A stretch of DNA of 19,634 nt from Lachnospiraceae bacterium UBA3821 (GTDB taxonomy: Bacteria > Bacillota > Clostridia > Lachnospirales > Lachnospiraceae): positions 1 to 19,634 of the forward strand of contig DFDT01000080.1 of assembly GCA_002368865.1 (NCBI GenBank). Reading direction: 5' to 3'. A program made the position numbers and the translations under genes. Position 1 is the first letter of the stretch; every line of letters begins with the position of its first letter. The notes under the pieces were generated by a model, which saw nothing but the letters and a program-made list of their open reading frames with translations, had not been told where the DNA came from and did not search any database. Below, piece by piece: positions 1 through 6,272 of this stretch.

Positions 1-163
1 CCGCCGTCATGACCGCGACTGCCACACGGCCAAGAGCAATCCGAAACCGCCTGTTAATATGCTTTCCGCTGTTCCTTCGCGCTTTTTTATAGTTGTATCC
101 GATCGATCCGGCACGCTCCGCCGGTGTTATTCTCTTCTTCATATTTTGTCCCTGTTTTTTCAT
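1..163 (-). CDS. Start of an unidentified small basic membrane or exported protein (C-terminus outside window)
   Basis: The minus strand is open from an ATG at 163 to the window edge (54 codons). The product starts MKKQGQNMKKRITPAERAGS, is very basic for about 44 residues, then turns hydrophobic (ALGRVAVAVMTA), as expected for a membrane or secreted protein. A second ATG at 142 has the better ribosome binding site (AGGG seven bases upstream), so the real start may be residue 8. It follows the pilin-like gene in the same direction after a 123-base gap containing a perfect stem-loop, so it probably belongs to the same secretion/conjugation cluster. I do not recognise the family from the visible part. 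Confidence 0.55.
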   Translation of the reverse strand, partial: MKKQGQNMKKRITPAERAGSIGYNYKKARRNSGKHINRRFRIALGRVAVAVMTA

Positions 164-182
164 TTCCTGCCAGCCGATCCGA

Positions 183-218
183 GGGAGCGGTACAGCCGAT
201 CGTCCTGCGACCGCTCCC
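183..218 (-). other. Stem-loop between the pilin-like gene and the next gene
   Basis: GGGAGCGGT at 183-191 and ACCGCTCCC at 210-218 form a perfect 9-bp, GC-rich stem with an 18-base loop. No T-run follows on the minus strand, so this is not a textbook intrinsic terminator. A partial terminator, an mRNA-stabilising hairpin or a processing site at the 3' end of an abundant pilin transcript would all fit. Confidence 0.45.
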
Positions 219-286
219 TGCTGGCAGTATGTTTGCCGGTTCTTACCGGGCCGTACTGAGATAAATTCCTTCCGGGCTGCTCTGCC

Positions 287-661
287 TTACTTGGTTGCGT
301 TTACCCAGTTGGTCAGAGGCTTGATCGCACCCTTCAGTACCACGATCAATACAAAGATCAATACGAAACCGATGATCGCATTCTTCAAATGAGCCTTCGC
401 CTTCTCTCTCTCCTGCGGCTCCTCAGCTTTAGCGAATTTCGCACCAAGGATAACGCAGTATACCGTACCCAATGCACCCACGATAGCAATGGCCGGTCCA
501 AGCAGGCTGTCGATCAGGTCTACGATAGGTGAAGTAACCGCATCGAAATCCGGACCTGAGCCAACGGAGTAATCACTTGCGAATGCCGTCACGGGCAGCA
601 GCATCACTGCTGTGCTCACCATAGCTGCCAGCTCCAGCAGCTTTGCATAAATCTTTTTCAT
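287..661 (-). CDS. Type IV secretion pilin-like (VirB2/TrbC-type) small membrane protein
   Basis: This 124-residue protein has the layout of VirB2/TrbC-like pilins. It has a signal peptide ending near AFA|S at 28/29, a short extracytoplasmic stretch, a hydrophobic helix at about 54-74 (GPAIAIVGALGTVYCVILGA), a charged cytoplasmic loop rich in Lys and Glu (75-93), and a second helix at 94-113. Such proteins form the conjugative pilus or surface channel component of type IV secretion systems in Gram-positive integrative elements. The start has a strong AGGAGG nine bases upstream. A 316-base leader holding a candidate promoter, a tandem-repeat motif and a stem-loop separates it from the response regulator. 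The family call rests on size, signal peptide and two-helix topology, not on a catalytic motif. Confidence 0.7.
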   Translation of the reverse strand: MKKIYAKLLELAAMVSTAVMLLPVTAFASDYSVGSGPDFDAVTSPIVDLIDSLLGPAIAIVGALGTVYCVILGAKFAKAEEPQEREKAKAHLKNAIIGFVLIFVLIVVLKGAIKPLTNWVNATK

Positions 662-715
662 GTGTTGTTTCCTCCTGTTTCAATCACGTGATCTGTTCAG
701 GAAACTTTTGTGGAA

Positions 716-743
716 ATTTTCCGGGATGATTTCCCCGGAAAAT
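716..743 (-). promoter_or_regulatory. Stem-loop in the pilin mRNA leader
   Basis: ATTTTCCGGG (716-725) pairs perfectly with CCCGGAAAAT (734-743), a 10-bp stem with an 8-base loop. It lies 55-82 bases before the pilin start and downstream of the candidate promoter, so it would be in the 5' untranslated RNA. No T-run follows. It may stabilise the mRNA or bind a regulator. Confidence 0.45.
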
Positions 744-789
744 ATCCCTTGCCCTGCGGATCAACAGAGCTTAAAAGCATCCTTGGACT

Positions 790-818
790 ATATTACCACA
801 CACCTGCCCCATCTGTCC
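790..818 (-). promoter_or_regulatory. Candidate activator-type promoter for the pilin-like gene
   Basis: On the minus strand an extended -10 box, TGG followed by TAATAT (795 down to 790), has only a poor -35 hexamer at the 17-bp position (GGACAG, 818 to 813). That -35 position is overlapped by the tandem 11-bp repeat at 814-835. A weak -35 replaced by direct repeats is the known layout of activator-dependent promoters of the OmpR/PhoB type. The expected transcript would have a leader of about 120 bases. This is prediction only. Confidence 0.4.
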
Positions 819-835
819 ATCAAATGTCCCTCAAA
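814..835 (-). promoter_or_regulatory. Tandem 11-bp direct repeat, candidate response-regulator site
   Basis: Two adjacent 11-mers differ at one base. On the minus strand they read TTTGAGGGACA then TTTGATGGACA; on the plus strand, TGTCCATCAAA (814-824) and TGTCCCTCAAA (825-835). A near-identical pair is at 17830-17851. An 11-bp pitch puts both half-sites on the same helix face, as in sites of OmpR/PhoB-type and SARP-type regulators. The gene just upstream (978-1784) encodes a regulator with such a DNA-binding domain, but the link is inference. Confidence 0.45.
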
Positions 836-893
836 CAGACAGATTATTTTGCGTTTTTATATTTTTTTAATAGTTTTTTTATTTTTTGTTTAT

Positions 894-923
894 ATTTTAT
901 TGGGGATTTGGGGGTTCGATCAA
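894..923 (-). promoter_or_regulatory. Second candidate promoter in an AT-rich tract before the pilin-like gene
   Basis: On the minus strand TTGATC (923-918) and TAAAAT (899-894) are 18 bp apart. About 60 bases of almost pure A/T (843-900) follow. The tract is much more AT-rich than the surrounding genes and marks the intergenic region as regulatory. It could be a promoter upstream of the one at 790-818, or merely an AT-rich element. Confidence 0.3.
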
Positions 924-937
924 ACCCGGGAAATGAG

Positions 938-965
938 CAAGGCGCATAGTCTCCTACACGCCTTG
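938..965 (-). terminator. Possible terminator hairpin after the response regulator
   Basis: CAAGGCG (938-944) and CGCCTTG (959-965) form a perfect 7-bp inverted repeat 13 bases after the response-regulator stop codon. The following minus-strand bases (CTCATTTCC) are only weakly T-rich, so efficient intrinsic termination is doubtful. The position at the end of the long gene run supports the call. Confidence 0.35.
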
Positions 966-977
966 TTGAAAAGCCGT

Positions 978-1784
978 TTACATGATTCCACTCACATGAC
1001 TCACATATGCCTCTGTCATGCTGGCCCACGCATAGGACGCCATATATTCCCCATGGTAAGCCTCCACAGTCTGGATGTCCCCGTCAAAGAAACGGTATAA
1101 GTCACAGGAAAACTTCTCCGGGCATACTCTGAGACATCCCTTGGAACGTTCGATCATGTCGCCAATTCCATTGGCATTCAGCGTATCCCTCAGGGACGCA
1201 AGGATCACATCCAGGTACTTCTGCATCGGGCGATCGTATTTTGCCTCATCCCCCCACAGAGCCTCAAAGATTGCTGCTCTGCTCATATATCCTCCCTGTC
1301 TGTCCACCAGAAAGGCAAGTACCTCCTTAGACTTAGATCGGCTGAAATCTAATACCTTCCCATTTACATAGACATTGAATTCCCCAAATGTCTGCACTTC
1401 GATGTGTTCCGGCTTCTCCTCAACCACTCTGCCCCGCATCGCATAATCCACTTCCGCCCGTAACCGTTCCATATCCACCGGCTTTAACAGATAACCGGAC
1501 GCATGGAGTGCAAATGCGTCTATTGCATATTGCTTATATCCGGTCAGAAAGATGATAGGCAGATCAGGCTTAAGCTCCCTCATTCTCGCGGCGAGCTCCA
1601 ATCCGTCCATTTCCGGCATTCTGATATCCAAAAGCGCAACATCCACATCGTGATCCTGCAGCCATGAGAGCGCATCCTTCGCTCCACCAAAACCGTATAC
1701 CTCAGGTTTCGGCTCAAAATTTTCACACATGGAAACCGTCAGTTTCAACACGATCGCCTCATCATCCACGCATATGATTTTCAT
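978..1784 (-). CDS. Response regulator: receiver domain plus SARP/OmpR-like winged-helix domain
   Basis: This 268-residue protein starts with a complete receiver domain (about 1-115): acidic pair D7-D8, phospho-acceptor D53 in LLDIRMP, T81 in the FLTGY strand, and K101 in LLKPV. From about 127 to 222 comes a winged-helix domain of the Trans_reg_C/SARP kind (VQTFGEFNVYVNGKVLDFSRSKSKEVLAFLVDRQG region), followed by a short helical tail like the start of a BTAD domain. It would bind DNA after phosphorylation by a sensor kinase, and none is encoded in the window. Its start overlaps the stop of a 22-codon ORF (ATGA). It is the last gene of the cassette downstream of the hydrolase/phosphatase gene. 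A truncated paralogue lies at 16452-17113. The SARP-like label rests on recalled family features and an alignment would settle it. Confidence 0.85.
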   Translation of the reverse strand: MKIICVDDEAIVLKLTVSMCENFEPKPEVYGFGGAKDALSWLQDHDVDVALLDIRMPEMDGLELAARMRELKPDLPIIFLTGYKQYAIDAFALHASGYLLKPVDMERLRAEVDYAMRGRVVEEKPEHIEVQTFGEFNVYVNGKVLDFSRSKSKEVLAFLVDRQGGYMSRAAIFEALWGDEAKYDRPMQKYLDVILASLRDTLNANGIGDMIERSKGCLRVCPEKFSCDLYRFFDGDIQTVEAYHGEYMASYAWASMTEAYVSHVSGIM

Positions 1785-1849
1785 ATCCTTACTCGCTCCT
1801 GTGCCTTCAGATCCTCGCCTTTTGCGCTAAGCAGCTTTTCAAAATCCAT
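1781..1849 (-). CDS. 22-residue ORF coupled to the response-regulator start
   Basis: An ATG at 1849 has a strong GGAGG nine bases upstream and opens a 22-codon frame: MDFEKLLSAKGEDLKAQERV, then RI. Its TGA overlaps the ATG of the response regulator (ATGA), the classic layout for translational coupling. The regulator's own ribosome binding site is weaker. The peptide is charged and probably helical, with no signal sequence. It may be a small functional protein, a leader peptide setting regulator output, or the tail of a lost larger gene. Confidence 0.5.
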   Translation of the reverse strand: MDFEKLLSAKGEDLKAQERVRI

Positions 1850-1883
1850 CTTTTTTGCCTCCGACCAATTTCCCTTGCTATAT

Positions 1884-3965
1884 TTATGCCGCATCATTCA
1901 ATCTCTCATCACCTGAGCCGCCCTGCTGCTGATCAGCCCCGCCTGCGGATTCCTGAGGCTCCACATACTGCGTATCTGATTTTGTAATGGATTCGGGATA
2001 GATCTGGGCAAAATCATTTTTCATGGAAATCGGCACATAACCCTGATTCTCATATTGCACTGACTTTTCCTCCCAGTTCTGTGTCCCCCACTCCCTCTCT
2101 GCATCATCGGCAACCACCATGTACGCCGCGGAAGGATAGGGATTCCTTGCATCCAGCGCATAATTCATCATGCTGGTATCACTGCCGCTGTTTCCGAAAG
2201 CGAGTACCGGACGTCTGCCGATCTCCCGCTCGATCCAGATGGACTTGTTCGCATTCAGGTTCTTCTGGATAAAGCCTCCCGTGAGCACCAGCTCATCCCC
2301 GTCCGCATACTTGTAATCCATGTTGGAGGCCACTTCCTCATACCCCTTCACCTTCACTTCAAACTCCGTTCCGATCACATGCTCCGGGGAGACATACGCA
2401 CTGATGGGCGAATTGGCCACGATGGCTCTTGTGGTGGTGCGCTCCGTTCCGCTCACGACATAGATGGTGTAATCATTCTCATAGAGATACTTTACCACTT
2501 CCACCATGGGCAGGTAAAAACCGTCTATGTAGCGCATGTTTTGAAAGCTTTCCGTCTTCTTCTTTCCGAATGCAACGGCATAGTCATAAAGCTCCTGCAC
2601 CGTCATTCCGGCGTAGGCCCTGGCAAAATTTCTGGCAAGCTCCTCACCTGCCACATATCCGGGCTTGAGCTGTCTGGCAGCCTCCTTCAGCTCCTCGGAT
2701 ACCCTTTCCGGATGATCCTCCAGACAGTAGCTGATGAACATACAGGTATCGTAATAGGTAAAATAGGTTTCGCAGGTAAGGGTACCGTCCATGTCAAATA
2801 CCGCAATGCGATCCTGCACCGGGATGTAGCTTTCCGATGACTCATCCACGGAAGCGTCCACAAAATCCATAAGGGACTTCATCGCGGGAGATGAGGGATC
2901 CCAATACGCAAGAGCCTCCACCGCCTGCCTGTTCCCCGCCTGTCCAAGATAGCGCTGCGTGCGCAGCCTTACATTCTGCTGCAGGGAGCGGAAGAAAAAC
3001 TGATAGTCATAAACATGATATGCGCCTTCGGGAAGTCCCGGCACAACGGCGGGATAATCCGCACTGTTGATATCCGTGACCTTCAGAGCTCCGCGGGCCG
3101 GATCGATATAACAGCCGCACAACGCAGCTTCCTCTCTCTGGATCCCGCCGCTGTAATCCGTAAAGCAGGCTCCCGGATTCTCACTCTTGTCCGCGGGCGC
3201 AGCATCCGTCCGCCAGTTCAGCGGATTGATCGCATGTGCCTTTGTGCTGACAGGGGTGATAAAGGTTTCTCCAAGCTCCGGCGCCTCACAGTCGAAGCTG
3301 ATCACCACACCGAGATCATCCTCTCCGGCGGCCGGACGGATCTGGGGATATTTCTCCGCCATTTCCTCCGTGCAGGGCCAGCCGATGGCATAAACCGCAA
3401 CGAGCTGATCGGACAGAGCTCCGTCCCCAAAATACTCCTGAAGCAGCCGGTAACACATATCCGCTCCCTGAGAGAAACCGGCAAGAACGATGGGTCTGCC
3501 GTTGTTCTCTTTCTCCAGATAATAGGAGAACGCCGCGCTCACATCCCGGTATGCGATCTCCATATACGGCTCCCATTCGGTACGGTCAAGTCCGTAAACC
3601 TTCATGGCTGCCTGCCGATAATAAGGTGCGAACATTCTTGTGCTTTCTTCATAGATTCCGCGCTCCATATTGAGTGCGCCGAGGAAATTCGCCTTCGTCT
3701 CAGCATCCTCCAGAGACATATTGTACTCATCCTTCATGTCCACCGTAGGACAGATCAGGAACAGATCTACCGCCTTATCGTCTCCCACTGAATAGTAAGC
3801 CCAATTCTCCAACAGACCATAATCCGCTGCATCCGTGGACACCTCTCCACCCTGTGTGCCGGTCGTTCCGGAACCGGAAGAACTCCGATTCCAGGCTACC
3901 ACTCCGACGAGCATTAAAACAAGTAAAATGCCGGCAAGAACCAGCCAAGTTTTGTTTTTTTTCAT
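1884..3965 (-). CDS. Exported two-domain enzyme: DUF3089-like alpha/beta-hydrolase fused to a HAD phosphatase
   Basis: From the chosen start the protein has 693 residues. ATG at 3965 is preferred over ATG at 3971 because the GGGG ribosome binding site is seven bases from the former and almost touches the latter. Residues about 6-24 are one hydrophobic segment without a clear cleavage site, followed by a Ser/Gly/Thr linker, so the protein is probably membrane-anchored and faces outward. Residues about 50-340 resemble DUF3089 lipase/esterase-like hydrolases: the nucleophile elbow is GFSQG (Ser165), and His317 in the HVYDY segment is a candidate catalytic His. Residues about 385-640 form a phosphoserine-phosphatase-like HAD domain: DMDGT (D391, D393), motif II VVSGT (S505), Lys574, and GNSGSD (D596). 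The tail is Gly/Gln-rich. A 3' remnant of a second copy lies at 10601-10680. The substrate is unknown. Confidence 0.8.
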   Translation of the reverse strand: MKKNKTWLVLAGILLVLMLVGVVAWNRSSSGSGTTGTQGGEVSTDAADYGLLENWAYYSVGDDKAVDLFLICPTVDMKDEYNMSLEDAETKANFLGALNMERGIYEESTRMFAPYYRQAAMKVYGLDRTEWEPYMEIAYRDVSAAFSYYLEKENNGRPIVLAGFSQGADMCYRLLQEYFGDGALSDQLVAVYAIGWPCTEEMAEKYPQIRPAAGEDDLGVVISFDCEAPELGETFITPVSTKAHAINPLNWRTDAAPADKSENPGACFTDYSGGIQREEAALCGCYIDPARGALKVTDINSADYPAVVPGLPEGAYHVYDYQFFFRSLQQNVRLRTQRYLGQAGNRQAVEALAYWDPSSPAMKSLMDFVDASVDESSESYIPVQDRIAVFDMDGTLTCETYFTYYDTCMFISYCLEDHPERVSEELKEAARQLKPGYVAGEELARNFARAYAGMTVQELYDYAVAFGKKKTESFQNMRYIDGFYLPMVEVVKYLYENDYTIYVVSGTERTTTRAIVANSPISAYVSPEHVIGTEFEVKVKGYEEVASNMDYKYADGDELVLTGGFIQKNLNANKSIWIEREIGRRPVLAFGNSGSDTSMMNYALDARNPYPSAAYMVVADDAEREWGTQNWEEKSVQYENQGYVPISMKNDFAQIYPESITKSDTQYVEPQESAGGADQQQGGSGDERLNDAA

Positions 3966-4081
3966 GATCATTCCCCTTTGTCTTTACCCGATCCCCACAC
4001 TCCCTGGCTCCTGCGTTCATCATATTTATGGATATCATATCCTTAAATTTCGAATTTGCCAATCAGAAACTGTGGATTATT

Positions 4082-6205
4082 TTAAATTTGCCAATCTTTA
4101 TTGTGCTTGCGCCCTACAAAAATACAATTACCCAAAATCCCGATCAGTACGATCAACATCCACATACCCGCATGTGTCTTCTCGCCGGTCTTGGGAGATG
4201 TGATATAGGCAGTCTGACCTGACTGATTCGCTGAGCTGCCCGCCGCATTGCTCACGGCACCTTCATCATCATCGTCATCATCATCCTGGCCGACCTTCTC
4301 GTCATGGTACGCGATCGCATATGTGGAGAACAGGCTCGACGAAACAGAAATCTGATCCCCGGTACCCTGCGCCAGCACATCCGCTGCGCCGTCATGCACC
4401 CGCAGCACATAAAATGTGCGGTTTATGCCTGAATCCTGGTTTCTCATATCCTCCGGCACCTCCAGAACAAAACTGATCTGGCGGCTTCCCGTGTCAGTCA
4501 CTTTTGTCTCCACAGGCTTATCCGCGATGTTCGCCGCAATACCCTTGTAAAGGGAAATATCAAAATACTGCGCGCCTGTCATGGAAATGCCCTGTTCCTG
4601 CAATTTATTTTTCACAGCTGCTGCATCCGCTGACGCCGCCACTTCCTCTTTCTTGGTCTCCAAACGGAGTGAGAGAGCAGAACCAGCCTCATACGCGCTC
4701 AGTTCTTCAGCAGTGCAGACTGCCTTTGCCAGATCCAGTGTGAGCCCTGTCACCTCCGATTCCTGCGCGCCGTCAGTATCAACCCAGAAGATAAAACGTT
4801 CTGCCCCATTGTATGTGATCGACTGCGATTTTCCGTCCGCTCCGGTGCTCACCATGGTCATATCCCCGGTGCTAAAGTTCATGGTGGTCACGGTCTCTTC
4901 CTGCAGATTGCCCTCTGCGTCGTAGGTCATATGGGTGAAAGTATAGGTTCCGTTTCCATCATCCTCCGTCTTGCTGGTCTCTGTCTTGACCACGTTCCCA
5001 TCTACATCCTTTGTCACGGTCTTCGTGGCCATTCCGTTCTCGTCATAGGTATCCTCCGTAATGCCGGTCTTGTTGCCGTTCGCGTCATATTCTGTGACCG
5101 CCACCGTATGGGAACCGTCCTCGGCGTAGACCGTCTCCTCCTCCCGGATCTGCGTGCCACTCGCGTCCTTTTCGGACATATAAGACTTTACGGTATTGCC
5201 GTCCCCGTCCTCCTCTCTGGAGTACCAGGTCACGTTGCCCTCCGCATCCGTTATCGTATAGCCCTGAATGGTCCCGGTCACGTTGCCCTCTGAATCCCAT
5301 CTGGTCTCCTCATACTGCAGTACATTGCCATCCCCGTCCGTCTCCTTAACAATCCGGGTCTTATTGCCGTCTGCGTCTGTGGTCACCGTGCTGGTGATGG
5401 CATTTAACACCTTGCCATCCCCGTCCGTGATCACTTGGGAATATGAGTCCTCACTGAACGTATCCACGGTCTTCCTCTTCACGTTGCCGTCGCCGTCATA
5501 GATGGTCTCCGTATTAACAGTATTACCGTCGGCATCTGTTTCCACTGTGTTGGTCACCTTTTCGGTCACATTGCCGTCCGCATCCCTCGACACGGTCTCC
5601 ACTGCCATGCCATCAACATACGTAGTCTCCTCACTGCCAAGCTTCTGCCCGTCCTCGTCATAATACGTTTCGATGCTCGTCCGAGAGCCATCCTCATGGA
5701 TGTCGGTCACCGATTCCATGAGCAAATTACCGTTCCCGTCTACCGAGACAGCTTCTTCCTTCACCACGTCTCCCTCTTCGTTATATGTCCTGGTCTCAGT
5801 GGTGGTTTCAATCACATTGTCGTCCGCGTCCTTACTCACGGTCACGGTCTGCGAACCGTCTGTGCTCCTCGTTTCCTCCCTGCTGCCGATCTTCACCCCG
5901 TCCTCATAGTAGGTTTCGATAAATGTCCAGGTGCCGTCCTCATTCTCCACGTAATCATATTCAGTGCGGTCCGGATCCTGGCTGCCAGCGTCATCGTCAC
6001 TTTCGTACCCGCCATTATCGTCGCCCTCGATGCCATCGCCTTCGTACCCGTCATCAGGCTCGGCATATGCAGTCCTGCCGGGGTAGGGCGTCATCCCCAT
6101 CATCAGGGCAGCTGCCAACAACGCCGCCATGCCTTTCGCCGTTATCTTTTTTGCCATTCCAAACTTCTTTCCAAACTTCATTCCGTTCTTCTTTAACATG
6201 TCCAT
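4082..6205 (-). CDS. Cell-wall-anchored Asp/Gly-rich repeat surface protein with SPKTG sorting signal
   Basis: The 707-residue protein has a signal peptide ending near AYA|E (48/49), an acidic linker to about 80, and some 16 repeats at about 90-435 built around D-x-D/E-G-N-V (DADGNVTEK, DGDGNVKRK), spaced roughly 15-25 residues. A non-repeat beta-rich domain follows at about 450-635, then seven consecutive Asp (641-647), and a sorting signal at 670-707: SPKTG, a hydrophobic stretch and a basic tail. Sortase would link it to peptidoglycan. The D-x-D-x-N pattern could bind calcium but also resembles RHS/YD-like repeats. The start at 6205 has GGAG eight bases upstream. A longer frame to 6313 overlaps ldhA and is less likely. 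A truncated paralogue with the same PYPGRTAYAE motif lies at 17114-17806, and a 37-base remnant at 10689-10726. Confidence 0.85.
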   Translation of the reverse strand: MDMLKKNGMKFGKKFGMAKKITAKGMAALLAAALMMGMTPYPGRTAYAEPDDGYEGDGIEGDDNGGYESDDDAGSQDPDRTEYDYVENEDGTWTFIETYYEDGVKIGSREETRSTDGSQTVTVSKDADDNVIETTTETRTYNEEGDVVKEEAVSVDGNGNLLMESVTDIHEDGSRTSIETYYDEDGQKLGSEETTYVDGMAVETVSRDADGNVTEKVTNTVETDADGNTVNTETIYDGDGNVKRKTVDTFSEDSYSQVITDGDGKVLNAITSTVTTDADGNKTRIVKETDGDGNVLQYEETRWDSEGNVTGTIQGYTITDAEGNVTWYSREEDGDGNTVKSYMSEKDASGTQIREEETVYAEDGSHTVAVTEYDANGNKTGITEDTYDENGMATKTVTKDVDGNVVKTETSKTEDDGNGTYTFTHMTYDAEGNLQEETVTTMNFSTGDMTMVSTGADGKSQSITYNGAERFIFWVDTDGAQESEVTGLTLDLAKAVCTAEELSAYEAGSALSLRLETKKEEVAASADAAAVKNKLQEQGISMTGAQYFDISLYKGIAANIADKPVETKVTDTGSRQISFVLEVPEDMRNQDSGINRTFYVLRVHDGAADVLAQGTGDQISVSSSLFSTYAIAYHDEKVGQDDDDDDDEGAVSNAAGSSANQSGQTAYITSPKTGEKTHAGMWMLIVLIGILGNCIFVGRKHNKDWQI

Positions 6206-6272
6206 TTCCCTTTCTCCTCTTACATTGCCGCTTTTGATCTGCCTCCTCTTTACAGCGTCTTTACCCTCTTCG

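Noticed and set aside
912..927. GGGTT/AACCC inverted repeat as a terminator
   Set aside because: Five-base stem with no T-run on either strand, and part of it overlaps a candidate -35 box. Too weak to call.
2379..3791. Long plus-strand open frames opposite the hydrolase gene (up to 258 codons)
   Set aside because: They lie antisense to a well-supported gene with clear catalytic motifs, have no ribosome binding site, and give compositionally odd Arg/His-rich products. They are mirror frames.
3775..4062. 95-codon minus-strand frame overlapping the start of the hydrolase gene
   Set aside because: It needs a non-ATG start, has no good ribosome binding site, and mostly overlaps the hydrolase signal-anchor region in another frame.
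4053..4096. 12-bp direct repeat AATTTGCCAATC at 4053-4064 and 4085-4096 around the surface-protein stop
   Set aside because: Only two copies, short and AT-rich, with no flanking inverted repeats or gene that would make them attachment or insertion sites. Perhaps a small 3'-end duplication.
4900..6000. Regularly spaced repeats resembling a CRISPR array
   Set aside because: Repeats are degenerate, continuous and in frame, and encode D-x-D-G-N protein repeats. There are no conserved spacers and no cas genes.
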